Source: Roseithermus sacchariphilus (GTDB lineage Bacteria; Bacteroidota; Rhodothermia; Rhodothermales; MEBIC09517). Taken from it: a stretch of 64,000 nucleotides of DNA. The notes beneath the pieces were generated by a model. The model had not been told where the DNA came from. It did not search any database and worked only from the letters and a program-made list of their open reading frames with translations. Below, piece by piece: positions 1 through 17,774 of this stretch. The stretch lies in the NCBI GenBank assembly GCA_003285105.1, contig CP030158.1:2800664-2864663 (forward strand). Reading direction: 5' to 3'. The position numbers were made by a program, and so were the translations under genes. Position 1 is the stretch's first letter, and each line of letters begins with the position of its first letter.

Positions 1-46
1 CCTTCGCCAGCTCTTCATTTGAAATTCGAGGGGTTTCGGGCACCAT
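1..46 (-). CDS. Possible N-terminal fragment of a divergent gene (cut by window edge)
   Basis: On the minus strand an ATG at 46 opens a frame that stays open to the window edge and reads MVPETPRISNEELAK. The composition looks protein-like, and an AT-rich stretch (57-70) that could serve as a shared divergent promoter lies just upstream. Only 15 codons are visible, so the product cannot be named. It could also be chance. Confidence 0.3.
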   Translation of the reverse strand, partial: MVPETPRISNEELAK

Positions 47-63
47 GATGCCCCTGTACTTTT

Positions 64-69
64 TATAAT
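64..69 (+). promoter_or_regulatory. Candidate -10 element (TATAAT) for the tRNA-tuf cluster
   Basis: TATAAT is seen 13 bases before the tRNA-Tyr gene, inside the only AT-rich stretch of the region. A small hairpin (38-42 with 49-53) precedes it. No good -35 hexamer is visible at 17 bases, which is not unusual in Bacteroidota, where the -33 element is short. Confidence 0.4.
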
Positions 70-82
70 GGCACCCCCTGAC

Positions 83-164
83 GGGCAGGTACCGAAGCGG
101 TCAACCGGGCCAGACTGTAAATCTGGTGGCTTAGCCTTCGGAGGTTCGAATCCTCCCCTGCCCA
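83..164 (+). tRNA. tRNA-Tyr (GTA)
   Basis: An 82-nt class II tRNA with a long variable arm. The acceptor stem pairs 83-89 with 157-163, the anticodon loop contains GTA, and the T-arm carries GGTTCGAATCC. No CCA is encoded. It is the first of three tRNAs upstream of tuf, a standard Bacteroidota arrangement. Confidence 0.96.
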
Positions 165-234
165 CGATGCATCGGACGGGATGGGTGGCGGGCGCAAGCC
201 CGGCTCGCCCTTCGTCTCGGCCCGCACGCGCCCG

Positions 235-310
235 GCGGGAGTAGCTCAGATGGTAGAGCATCAGCCTTCCAAGCTGAGGGTCGCGGGTTCGAATCCCGTC
301 TCCCGCTCCA
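235..310 (+). tRNA. tRNA-Gly (TCC)
   Basis: A 76-nt tRNA including an encoded CCA end (308-310). The acceptor stem pairs 235-241 with 300-306, the anticodon is TCC in the loop CTTCCAA, and the T-loop is GGTTCGAATCC. It is the only tRNA of this group with CCA encoded. Confidence 0.96.
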
Positions 311-346
311 GACATTAGCAGACCTGCGGAACGGGGTGGGCGCGCC

Positions 347-382
347 GGGTGTCCCGACGGGTGTCCCGACGGGTGTCCCGAT
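347..382 (+). repeat. Three tandem 12-bp repeats between tRNA genes
   Basis: The unit GGGTGTCCCGAC occurs twice in perfect register (347-358, 359-370). A third copy (371-382) ends in T instead of C. The core GTGTCCCGAC returns at 487-496 as the ascending arm of the hairpin before tuf. Confidence 0.85.
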
Positions 383-405
383 GCGGGTGATGCAGGCAGT
401 GACCC

Positions 406-477
<72 letters not shown>

Positions 478-484
478 CCGCAGG

Positions 485-516
485 GCGTGTCCCGACGACG
501 TCGGGATGCGCTTTTT
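485..516 (+). terminator. Intrinsic terminator or attenuator between tRNA-Thr and tuf
   Basis: A 12-bp stem (485-496 with 500-511, including two adjacent G-U pairs) with a 3-nt GAC loop is followed by five T residues (512-516). It would end tRNA transcripts or meter readthrough into tuf. Confidence 0.8.
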
Positions 517-598
517 GTTGCAGGTGCGTCTCCCCGGGCGCGCCCTCTCTTACGGATTCTCATTCACGACAGGCAGGCGTCTCAACGAGGCAAAAGCT

Positions 599-1795
<1,197 letters not shown>

Positions 1796-1904
1796 TGAAC
1801 GAGCGGTTGGCGGTCGGCACCCGGCTTCCGGGCGCGCTGGCCGCTGACGGCTGAATGCGATCATACATAGCCGGCCGCCGGATATGCGGTGTCTGCCGGC
1901 TCAC

Positions 1905-1977
<73 letters not shown>

Positions 1978-2040
1978 CCGAGAAATCGACGTCTTGCGAG
2001 GCGTCCCGTTCTCCTGCGAGAAACGCACCGGTGGTCCGGA

Positions 2041-2229
2041 ATGAATAAGATCAAGAACTACCTCGAAGAGGTCGTCAAGGAGATGCAGAAGGTGAGTTGG
2101 CCCTCCCGCAAGGAGCTGGTCGACAACACCATCGTCACGCTCGTGGCGACGATCATGATCTCTTTGTTCATCTTCGTGGCCGACCGCGTCATCGGGTTCG
2201 TCCTCGACATCGTCTACGGGCTCGTGTAG
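2041..2229 (+). CDS. secE: Preprotein translocase subunit SecE
   Basis: A 62-residue single-span SecE, the short form common outside Proteobacteria. It clamps SecY in the inner-membrane SecYEG channel. The conserved amphipathic helix motif KVSWPSRKEL is at about residues 18-27, followed by one membrane segment (about 33-55). The ATG at 2041 was chosen because the upstream frame runs into tRNA-Trp. It is followed 31 bases later by nusG, the conserved secE-nusG pair. Confidence 0.95.
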   Translation: MNKIKNYLEEVVKEMQKVSWPSRKELVDNTIVTLVATIMISLFIFVADRVIGFVLDIVYGLV

Positions 2230-2260
2230 GGCGCGCGAGGACGGGCGGCAGGTCCTTCAG

Positions 2261-2827
2261 ATGCATCAGGATATGGCGAAGACGACTGACGACATCCGCA
2301 AGTGGTATGTGCTCCGCACCTTCTCCGGGCACGAGAAGAAGGTGAAGCAATACCTGGAGCGCGAGATCGAGCGCCTGGACCTGCGGGACAAGCTCGACGA
2401 GATCATGATCCCGACGGAAACGGTCTTCGAGATGCGTGGCGGGAAGAAGCGTACGCGGGAGAAGACGTTCTTTCCGGGGTACATCATGATTCACGCGCTG
2501 CTGGACAACGAGCTGCAGCACGTCATCTCCGGGTTGCCGTCCGTCGTCGGATTTCTGGGCACCGGCAACGAGCCGACGCCCCTGCGGCCGGACGAGGTGG
2601 ATCGCATCCTGGGCAAGGTGGACGAGGCGCGGGAGATGGGTGAGCAGCCCGAGATCCCGTTCAAGCCGGGCGATGCCGTCAAGGTGATCGATGGCCCGTT
2701 CAACAACTTCACCGGCTTCGTCGAGGAGGTCTATCCCGACAAGATGAAGGTGAAGGTGATGGTGTCCATCTTTGGCCGTAAGACCCCGCTGGAACTCGAT
2801 TACCTGCAGGTCGAACACGAGGAATAG
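2261..2827 (+). CDS. nusG: Transcription termination/antitermination protein NusG
   Basis: NusG binds the RNA polymerase clamp and couples transcription to Rho or the ribosome. The 188-residue product has the NGN domain (KWYVLRTFSGHEKKVKQYL near residues 14-32, FFPGYIMI at about 72) and a C-terminal KOW domain (PGDAVKVIDGPFNNFTG near residues 134-150). A second ATG at 2273 (MAKTTDD) is an equally credible start and would give 184 residues. It lies between secE and the rplKAJL ribosomal protein genes. Confidence 0.96.
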   Translation: MHQDMAKTTDDIRKWYVLRTFSGHEKKVKQYLEREIERLDLRDKLDEIMIPTETVFEMRGGKKRTREKTFFPGYIMIHALLDNELQHVISGLPSVVGFLGTGNEPTPLRPDEVDRILGKVDEAREMGEQPEIPFKPGDAVKVIDGPFNNFTGFVEEVYPDKMKVKVMVSIFGRKTPLELDYLQVEHEE

Positions 2828-3001
2828 AGCCGGTGACATTCCGGCCGAGGCCGGCCCTGGTGGCTTTTCGATGAAGGCGGAACCCCCGCTCCATCGCAGC
2901 ATAGGCTGGCCCCCGATACCGCGTATCCTCCACTCATCATAGAAGCGGGAGCCCGGCACGGGTCGGTATGACCGGCAGGGCGTTTGCACCGCGGGAGCAT
3001 C

Positions 3002-3442
3002 ATGGCAAAAAAAGTAGACGGCTACATCAAGCTGCAGATCAAGGCGGGCCAGGCCAACCCGGCTCCGCCCATCGGGCCGGCGCTCGGCCAGCACGGGGTG
3101 AACATCATGGACTTCTGCAAGCAGTTCAATGCGGCCACGCAGGACCGCATGGGGCTGGTGCTGCCCGTGGTGATCACCGTCTATGCCGACAAGTCGTTCT
3201 CCTTCATCGTCAAGAGCCCGCCGGCGGCCGTGCTGCTCAAGAAGGCGGCCGGCATCGAAAAGGGCGCCAGCGACCCGCTGCGGCAGAAAGTGGGCACGGT
3301 CACCTGGGACGATTGTGTCGAGATCGCCCGGCAGAAGATGGCCGACCTGAACGCCTACGACGAGCAGCACGCGGCCCGGATGATTGCCGGTACGGCACGC
3401 TCGATGGGCATCGTCGTCGAGGGGCAGCCCGAGTCCCTGTAA
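3002..3442 (+). CDS. rplK: 50S ribosomal protein L11
   Basis: L11 binds 23S rRNA in the GTPase-associated centre and forms the stalk base. The 146-residue length is typical. The N-terminus [18 protein letters not shown] and the motif [18 protein letters not shown] are diagnostic. The ATG at 3002 was chosen over an in-frame TTG at 2984 on homology; GGGAG lies 8 bases upstream. It begins the rplK-rplA-rplJ-rplL block. The 174-nt gap from nusG may hold a promoter or the L1 autoregulatory site, but I could not identify either. Confidence 0.97.
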   Translation: MAKKVDGYIKLQIKAGQANPAPPIGPALGQHGVNIMDFCKQFNAATQDRMGLVLPVVITVYADKSFSFIVKSPPAAVLLKKAAGIEKGASDPLRQKVGTVTWDDCVEIARQKMADLNAYDEQHAARMIAGTARSMGIVVEGQPESL

Positions 3443-3586
3443 TCGTGTCCGTATCCCCGCCTGCCGCATGAGGGCGGGCGGAGCGTCGTGGCCGGAGGCG
3501 GCCCGGTGTTCGTGTGCGGATCCTTTCATCTGCGGGAGCCGGTGGTCTTACAGGCCGGCGTTAGAACCGCACAGACCCTCCTTGCT

Positions 3587-4297
3587 ATGGCAAAAAAGGG
3601 AAAACGTTACCGTGAGGCGCTGGCGCGAATCCAGGAGGCCGGTGGGCCCTTTGGCCTGGACGATGCCGTGCGCCTGGTCAAGGAAACGGCCGGAGCCAAA
3701 TTCGACGAGTCGGTCGACATCGACCTGCGGCTGGGGGTCGATCCTCGCCGGGCCGATCAGATGGTCCGGGGTACCGTCACACTCCCCCATGGAACGGGGA
3801 AGACGGTGCGGGTGCTCGTGCTGGCCAGCGAAGGCAAGCAGGCCGAAGCCCGCGAGGCCGGGGCCGATTATGTGGGCCTCGACGACCTGATCGAGAAGAT
3901 TCAGAAAGAGAACTGGGCCGACTACGACGTGGTCATCGCCACGCCGGACGTGATGGGTAAGGTGGGCCGGCTGGGCCGCTTCCTCGGGCCGCGCGGGCTC
4001 ATGCCCAACCCGAAGAGCGGGACGGTCACGATGGACGTGGGGGAGACGGTGCGGCAGGTCAAGGCCGGTAAGATCGACTTTCGCGTCGACAAGTTCGGCA
4101 ACCTGCACGCGTCCGTCGGGAAGGCTTCGTTCAGCGAGGAGCAGCTCCGCGACAATGCGCAGGCGTTCCTTCGGGAGGTGATGCGGTTGCGGCCGTCGGC
4201 GGCCAAAGGCACGTACGTGCGCTCGGTCACGCTGTCCACGACGATGGGCCCGCCGGTTCCGGTGGATCGCAACGCCGTCGTGAGCAGCGCTCGCTAA
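3587..4297 (+). CDS. rplA: 50S ribosomal protein L1
   Basis: L1 forms the mobile stalk of the large subunit at the E site and, in other bacteria, represses the L11 operon. The 236-residue protein starts [12 protein letters not shown]; in-frame sequence back to 3488 is not L1-like. The motif [20 protein letters not shown] in the middle and [14 protein letters not shown] at the C-terminus are canonical. It follows rplK after a 144-nt gap. Confidence 0.97.
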   Translation: MAKKGKRYREALARIQEAGGPFGLDDAVRLVKETAGAKFDESVDIDLRLGVDPRRADQMVRGTVTLPHGTGKTVRVLVLASEGKQAEAREAGADYVGLDDLIEKIQKENWADYDVVIATPDVMGKVGRLGRFLGPRGLMPNPKSGTVTMDVGETVRQVKAGKIDFRVDKFGNLHASVGKASFSEEQLRDNAQAFLREVMRLRPSAAKGTYVRSVTLSTTMGPPVPVDRNAVVSSAR

Positions 4298-4335
4298 CCT
4301 CCGCGTCTCCTCGAACCGCCAAGCCGTAGAGAACC

Positions 4336-4863
4336 ATGCCTCTGACGAGAGATCAAAAAGCGCAGGCCGTCGACGAGATCGTCGCGCTGCTGGAAGCCAC
4401 GCCCACGGTGTATCTGACCGACTATGCGGGCCTCACCGTGGAGCAAGCCAATGCGCTGCGCAATCAGTTTCGGGAAGCCGGCGTCCAGTTCAAGGTGCTG
4501 AAGAACACCCTGGTGCGTCTGGCGATGGAGCGCATCGGGGGATACGATGCCCTCTTCGAAAGCCTCAACGGCCCGACGGCCGTGGCCTTCAGCGAGGAGC
4601 CCTCGGCGCCGGCCCGTGTCATCAAGAAGTTTACCCAGGAAAACGACCTGAGCGTTCCAGGCCTCAAGGCGGCCTACGTGGACGGTGCCGTTTATGGCGA
4701 GGACGCCCTCGAGATCCTGGCCACGCTCAAGTCGAAGGATGAGCTGATCGGAGACATCCTGGGGCTGCTGCTGGCGCCGATCAACAACGTGATCGGTGGG
4801 CTGCAGGCTCAGGGTGGCAACCTGGTCGGAGCGCTCAAAACCCTGGCCGAGCGCGAGGGATAG
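4336..4863 (+). CDS. rplJ: 50S ribosomal protein L10
   Basis: L10 anchors L7/L12 dimers to the ribosome. It has 175 residues with the typical N-terminal domain (MPLTRDQKAQAVDEIVALLE, VYLTDYAGLTVEQANALRNQ) and a C-terminal helix that binds L12. It begins only 38 bases after rplA, so there is no room for the long L10 leader known from enterobacteria between them. rplL follows. Confidence 0.96.
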   Translation: MPLTRDQKAQAVDEIVALLEATPTVYLTDYAGLTVEQANALRNQFREAGVQFKVLKNTLVRLAMERIGGYDALFESLNGPTAVAFSEEPSAPARVIKKFTQENDLSVPGLKAAYVDGAVYGEDALEILATLKSKDELIGDILGLLLAPINNVIGGLQAQGGNLVGALKTLAEREG

Positions 4864-4962
4864 TCCCTCCCATCCAGGCCTTCGTCTATCACATCCACCC
4901 TTAATGCGCAGCGTAGCTTTCGAACCGGAAGGCCGAGACCGCTGCAGGAGGACATCGAACCC

Positions 4963-5343
4963 ATGGCAGACATCAAAGAACTCGCGGAACAGCTGGTCAA
5001 CCTGACCATCAAAGAGGCCAACGAACTGGCCAAGCTGCTAGAAGAAGAGTACGGCATCAAGCCGGCGGCGGCCGCCGTGGCCGTGGCCGGTCCTGCGGCC
5101 GGTGGCGACGGAGCTCCGGCCGCCGAGGAAAAGACGGAGTTCGACGTCGAGCTCAAGGCCGTTGGCGGCAACAAGATCGCCGTCATCAAGGTCGTGCGCA
5201 GCCTCACCGGCCTGGGCCTGAAAGAGGCCAAGGAACTCGTCGACGGGGCCCCGAGCATGGTCAAGGAAGGGGTGCCGAAGGAAGAAGCCGAGCAGATCAA
5301 GGCGCAGCTCGAAGAGGCCGGGGCCGAAGTCGAACTGAAATAA
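4963..5343 (+). CDS. rplL: 50S ribosomal protein L7/L12
   Basis: Stalk protein that recruits translational GTPases. It has 126 residues: an N-terminal dimerisation domain (about 1-35), an Ala/Pro/Gly-rich hinge (about 36-55) and a C-terminal domain with the conserved [28 protein letters not shown] and [13 protein letters not shown] stretches. GCAGGAGG lies 13 bases before the ATG. A hairpin with a T-run 60 bases downstream separates it from rpoB. Confidence 0.97.
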   Translation: MADIKELAEQLVNLTIKEANELAKLLEEEYGIKPAAAAVAVAGPAAGGDGAPAAEEKTEFDVELKAVGGNKIAVIKVVRSLTGLGLKEAKELVDGAPSMVKEGVPKEEAEQIKAQLEEAGAEVELK

Positions 5344-5402
5344 CCCCCGTGCGCCGACGGCTGTTGGGCTTTCCCCGGCGGCAAGAACCGCAAGCTGACA
5401 GG

Positions 5403-5436
5403 CCAAAGCCGACTCTCATCCGGGGGTCGGCTTTTG
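5403..5436 (+). terminator. Terminator or attenuator between rplL and rpoB
   Basis: An 11-bp near-perfect stem (5403-5413 with 5426-5436) built on AAAGCCGAC/GTCGGCTTT, with a T-run in the descending arm. A partial terminator at this point is known in E. coli, where it sets the ratio of L7/L12 to RNA polymerase. The same role here is inference. Confidence 0.7.
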
Positions 5437-5615
5437 GCACTTGATACCAAACAGAGGGGCTGCGTCGACGGGGCAGGGAGCGTCCTGATCCTGAAACAAG
5501 ACCCGGCCCGCCGCGTTGGCAAAACGTTTAGCGCTGCCGCGCCCACCCGTAGCGCTCGGCCGCCGTGCCAACCGCTTCCGCCTCAGCGTCACCTACCAAC
5601 CAATGTGCCTCGCTT

Positions 5616-9455
<3,840 letters not shown>

Positions 9456-9458
9456 GGT

Positions 9459-9555
9459 AGCTGTTGGCTGTTCGCTGTTGGCGGTGCGCCGTCCGGCATC
9501 GGGCGCGGGCCGCCGACACCAACAGCCGATAGCCGATAGCCAATAGCCAACAGCT
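9459..9555 (+). repeat. Heptanucleotide-repeat inverted element between rpoB and rpoC
   Basis: The gap holds four 7-nt units on the right: AGCCGAT, AGCCGAT, AGCCAAT, AGCCAAC (9524-9551). A left arm of related sequence in inverse orientation starts AGCTGTTGGCTGTT (9459-9472). The outermost 11 bases of the arms are exactly complementary, so the whole could fold into a long hairpin. It resembles short tandemly repeated heptamers scattered in other genomes. Confidence 0.75.
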
Positions 9556-9564
9556 CCAATACTT

Positions 9565-13872
<4,308 letters not shown>

Positions 13873-13898
13873 TCCCGCTCCACCCGATCCACACACCG

Positions 13899-13932
13899 AG
13901 GCCCCGGTTGCACGCGCGCAGCCGGGGCCTTC
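13899..13932 (+). terminator. Terminator after rpoC
   Basis: A perfect 9-bp GC-rich stem AGGCCCCGG/CCGGGGCCT (13899-13907 with 13922-13930) is followed by only a weak T stretch (TTCT). It lies between the convergent rpoC and DUF5916 genes. Confidence 0.6.
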
Positions 13933-13986
13933 TGGTGTTCATGACCCACCCGGTCCCGTCACCGTGCTCGCGGGACCGGGCCGGGG

Positions 13987-16257
13987 TCAGAGCAGGAAGG
14001 TGTAGGTGTATTTCAGCAGCAGCGTGCGGGACTGGCTGAACGGCAACGCCGGGGCATGGGGGTCCAGCGGGTCGCGGTCCAGGTTCATGCCCTCGTTGTA
14101 GACGAGGTACAGGTCGTTGCCCTCGCGCGGGTTGTACCGGACCCGCAGGTTCGTCGAGGCCTGCGAGGTGCTGCTGTTCACCTGCAAGAAGAGGCTGGCC
14201 GTGAGCGAGCGGTTCAGGGCGGACCGGATGCGGATGCGCGCCACGTGGGCGGTGAACGTGTCTCCGGCCGCGTCGACGTGGTTGTAGCTATAGTCGATAC
14301 CCAGCGCCAGGTGGGCGCTCAGGGTCCAGACCGGCGCCAGGAGGGCCGATACCCGCGTGCCGCCGAAGTAGCCCCCGGCCTGTCCTTCGGCTTCGAGCCG
14401 TAGCGGGCGCCCCTGTGCGGTGGTCCACTCGGTGGAGACGTCGTAGAACCGGTAGGCCCCGGCGGGGATCGTGACGGCGTCGTCGCCAATGGTGAAGGCT
14501 TCCGCCAGGAATTCGCGGTTCAGGGCCAGGGTGAGGGCGGTGCGGCCGCCGGCGCGCGTCACCCCTTCCCAGCCCAGCCGGACCGTATTCGTCTCCAGCG
14601 CCCAGTCCTGCGGATGCCAGAGCGAGGCCCAGTCCGGCCCGCGCCAGACGAATTCGAGGCGGTTGGTCAGCGTCTGGCTCTGCAGGATTCCCGCCTCGGG
14701 AAACCACGTGTAGTCGATGCGATGCCCGTAGCGATGGATGCCGGTGCGCAGGACGAACCCCACGGCCGGGTCGAAGCCGGCGCCCAGGTGGGTGAACGAG
14801 GCGCCGCCGCCCAGCCCGCGCCGGATGCGCCGCCGCAGCAGGAGCGAGAGCAAGCCGCTCTGCGAGGCCACGGCCTCCGGGGAAGCGCTGTATCCGAGCT
14901 TGATCTGGTGGAAGAACGAGCGGCCGAGGTCCAGGTCGGCGTCGCCGGCCAGCACGAGGTTGTAGGTGCCGTCGAAGTCCGTCCGGGAGGTGGCCAGCCC
15001 GCCGACGTAGGCTCCCAGGCCGGGCAGGTCGTGCTTCAGGCGTAAGACGCCGAAGTTTTCGGAGGGCCGGTGCAGCGAGTCGACCGTGGCCCGGCCCGTC
15101 TGCATGTTCAGCAGGCCGATCTCCCAGGCCCCCATCCGGCCCGTCAGGCGGGCGCCGCCCAGGATGGGGATGGGCTCGCCCTCGGCAATGCCGATCTGTC
15201 GGCTCTGAAACAGCCGCTGGGGGCCGCCCGGCAGGTTGTACTCGAACAGGTCGGCCCGCTCCTGAAAGAAATCGCGCTTCTCGGGGAAGAACAGAGAGAA
15301 GCGCGTGAGGTTGACCTGCTGGTCGTCGGCCTCGACCTGGGCGAAGTCGGTGTTGGCCGTCACGTCGAGCGTCAGGTTGCTCGTCAGGCTGTACTTCAGG
15401 TCGAGGCCGAGTTCATGGACGGCGTTCCGGTCGGCGGTGTAGGCCCGGCCGTCGGGGGTGAGGCGCGGCTCCCGCCCGAAGCCGCCGAGCGCGTAGGGTT
15501 TGACGTAGAGCGGACGGGCCGCCGCGATGCCGGTGAAGCGCACCGGCAGGGCCTGGCTCGGCTTGTAGGCGCTGTAGGACCAGTCGTTGGGGATGGGAGG
15601 ATAGACGTCATACTCGGCCGTGCGGGCCAGATACCGCCAGAGGATCAGGCCCATCTCCACGCTCCCGTCCGGCGCCGGGACGAAGCGCAGGCTGGAAAAG
15701 GGGATGCGGATCTCGGCCGTCCAGCCCTGCGCGTCGATCCGGGTGGCGGCATCCCAGAACGTGTTCCAGTCCGTGTTCCAGGGTTCCCGGCCCCCGCCGC
15801 CTTCGGCATCGTTGGCGATGGCGATGTCGGTACGGACCCCCGCGGGTGACACGATGAAGCCGACGGCCGTCTGGTCGTCGTCGAACGTGTCGAGGATCAG
15901 GGCGATGCCGTCCTGGTCCGGGGTGTACGAATCCCGTTCCAGCGTGCGAGCGGTGATGCGCTGCGGATCCGATTCCCACACGCGGGCGGCCAGGTAGAGG
16001 GCATCGGCGTCGTAGGCGATCCACATGGCCGTGCGCTCCGACGGCGGAGCCCCCTCGTGGGGGACCTGCTGGTAGAAGGCCTCGATGGGCGGCAGGGTGC
16101 GCCAGGGTGCCTCGTCCAGGCTGCCGTCGAGGCGGATGGCGGTGTCATGGAGCCGGTGAGGTTGGAGCGGCTCCGGGACGTCCGGGGCGAAAGGCGGCCG
16201 GGTCGGGCCGACGGCCAGCATCAAACTCAGGAGGGGGATGCACAGCGCCATGAACAC
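13987..16257 (-). CDS. DUF5916 / CBM9-like outer-membrane barrel protein
   Basis: A 756-residue exported protein. A signal peptide spans about residues 1-20. A carbohydrate-binding family 9-like domain follows (about 35-230; IRLDGSLDEAPWRTLPPI, TAMWIAYDADALYLAARVWE). A long C-terminal DUF5916 region with alternating aromatic strands ends in an aromatic beta-signal-like TYTFLL, suggesting an outer-membrane beta barrel. The family is common in Bacteroidota and of uncertain function; ligand binding or uptake at the cell surface is a guess. It is read toward rpoC and is probably monocistronic. A TATGTTTT element upstream (16280s) fits the Bacteroidota -7 motif. Confidence 0.85.
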   Translation of the reverse strand: MFMALCIPLLSLMLAVGPTRPPFAPDVPEPLQPHRLHDTAIRLDGSLDEAPWRTLPPIEAFYQQVPHEGAPPSERTAMWIAYDADALYLAARVWESDPQRITARTLERDSYTPDQDGIALILDTFDDDQTAVGFIVSPAGVRTDIAIANDAEGGGGREPWNTDWNTFWDAATRIDAQGWTAEIRIPFSSLRFVPAPDGSVEMGLILWRYLARTAEYDVYPPIPNDWSYSAYKPSQALPVRFTGIAAARPLYVKPYALGGFGREPRLTPDGRAYTADRNAVHELGLDLKYSLTSNLTLDVTANTDFAQVEADDQQVNLTRFSLFFPEKRDFFQERADLFEYNLPGGPQRLFQSRQIGIAEGEPIPILGGARLTGRMGAWEIGLLNMQTGRATVDSLHRPSENFGVLRLKHDLPGLGAYVGGLATSRTDFDGTYNLVLAGDADLDLGRSFFHQIKLGYSASPEAVASQSGLLSLLLRRRIRRGLGGGASFTHLGAGFDPAVGFVLRTGIHRYGHRIDYTWFPEAGILQSQTLTNRLEFVWRGPDWASLWHPQDWALETNTVRLGWEGVTRAGGRTALTLALNREFLAEAFTIGDDAVTIPAGAYRFYDVSTEWTTAQGRPLRLEAEGQAGGYFGGTRVSALLAPVWTLSAHLALGIDYSYNHVDAAGDTFTAHVARIRIRSALNRSLTASLFLQVNSSTSQASTNLRVRYNPREGNDLYLVYNEGMNLDRDPLDPHAPALPFSQSRTLLLKYTYTFLL

Positions 16258-16353
16258 GGGGCGGAAGAAGCGGGTGGAAGGGGCGAAAACATACGAACGG
16301 GGCGGCTCCGGGACCGTGACGATGCAAAAAAATAAGCAGCCTCCGCGTCGGGA

Positions 16354-17532
16354 TCAGGGGGGCGCGGTGCGCGGGCGGACGATCCCGGCGGCCAGCGACA
16401 CCAGCACACAGGACGCCACCACGAGGGCGAGGCCGACCGTCAGCGACGTGGCTTCGGCGACGAAGCCGATGAGGGGAGGCCCTCCGAGCAACCCCACGTA
16501 GCCGGTGGTGGTGACGGCCGCCAGGGCCGTGCCCGGATGGACGCCGGGCGTGCGGCCGGCCGCCGTGTAGAGCACCGGGATGGCATTGGCCAGCCCGAGG
16601 CCGACGCAGCCGAACCCGGCGATGGCGGCCAACGGCTCCCGGACGAGCAGCGCCAGCCCCAGCCCCACGGCGGTGAACCCGGCCCCGACGCGCATCACCC
16701 GCACGGCGCCGAAGCGCTCCACCAGCCCGTCGCCCAGCACGCGTCCCAGCGCCATCAGCAGCGAGAACGCGGCGAAGCCCGTCGCCGCCAGGCCGGGGCC
16801 GGCCTCCAGCACCTGCCGCAGGTAGAGCGCGCTCCAGTCGTACATCGACCCTTCGGACATCATGACCAGGAAGGCGAGCAGGCCCAGCCCCAGCAGGGCC
16901 CCGGAGGGCCGGGCCACGAACGGGCCGGTACGGACGGCGTCGACGGAGCGAGGCAGGAGGTGGGGCAGCGCCCAGAGGGCCGGCACGAGGAACAGCGCGG
17001 CCGCCGCCAGCACATGGGTCCGGGGGGCGATGCCCAGCGACAGCAGCGCCGCCCCCAGGGTGGCTCCCGCCAGCCCGCCGAGGCTGAACAGCCCGTGGAA
17101 GGAGGACATGATGGAGCGCCCGTAGAGCCGCTGGCAGGCCACCGCCTGCGCGTTCATGCTGATGTCCAGGCTGCCGTTGATCAGCCCGAAGGCGAACAGC
17201 GCGGCCGCCTGCAGCCCGACGCTGCGGGGCCAGAGCAACAGCGGCAGCGCCAGGCAGGCCAGCACGGCCGAGACGCGTGTGATGACCTGGCTGCCCACCC
17301 GCGGGATCAGCAGTCCCGTGGCCGGCATCGCCACGAGCGCGCCGCACCCCAGGCTCAGCAGCACCAGGCCCAGCACCCCCTCGCTCAGCTCCAGCGCAGC
17401 GTGGACCGTGGGGATGTGCGTGACCCAGGTGGCGATGCCGGCGCCGTTGACGAAAAAGATCACCGACACGCTGAGCCGGGCGGCCCGCAGCGCGCGCCGG
17501 TCGTGGGGCAGAACGGGTTCGGAGGCGGACAC
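16354..17532 (-). CDS. MFS transporter (YbjJ-like)
   Basis: A polytopic membrane protein of about 392 residues with around 12 hydrophobic spans. It opens RAARLSVSVIFFVNGAGIATWVTHIP and contains the GLINGSLDISMNAQAVACQR segment seen in the YbjJ-like branch of the major facilitator superfamily. The substrate is unknown. The open frame extends to a TTG at 17622, but those 30 residues are Cys/Arg-rich and not transporter-like, so I chose the GTG at 17532; neither start has a good ribosome-binding site. It is divergent from the FKBP lipoprotein gene. Confidence 0.85.
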   Translation of the reverse strand: MSASEPVLPHDRRALRAARLSVSVIFFVNGAGIATWVTHIPTVHAALELSEGVLGLVLLSLGCGALVAMPATGLLIPRVGSQVITRVSAVLACLALPLLLWPRSVGLQAAALFAFGLINGSLDISMNAQAVACQRLYGRSIMSSFHGLFSLGGLAGATLGAALLSLGIAPRTHVLAAAALFLVPALWALPHLLPRSVDAVRTGPFVARPSGALLGLGLLAFLVMMSEGSMYDWSALYLRQVLEAGPGLAATGFAAFSLLMALGRVLGDGLVERFGAVRVMRVGAGFTAVGLGLALLVREPLAAIAGFGCVGLGLANAIPVLYTAAGRTPGVHPGTALAAVTTTGYVGLLGGPPLIGFVAEATSLTVGLALVVASCVLVSLAAGIVRPRTAPP

Positions 17533-17774
17533 AGCGGGCGAGGTGCGGCAGCAGGGACCCGCGCAGCGCCGGGCCGCGTCGGTCTGGCCGCCATGGATTC
17601 CGGGCGGTTCGAGCGGCCCCAAGATAGCGATCCGGCCGGGCCGGGGGAGCCGGGCGGCCGGCCTTCAAGAAAAATCTGGCGAGGCCGCAGAATGGAGGAC
17701 CGCGGGGGGATCCGCGCCCCGGGATGCTCTTATAAGCACGCCCATCACTTCATCACAGAGACGGTACCCCCTTC

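Noticed and set aside
1..82. Additional tRNA or RNA gene before tRNA-Tyr
   Set aside because: Only a short hairpin and a promoter-like TATAAT are visible; no cloverleaf can be formed.
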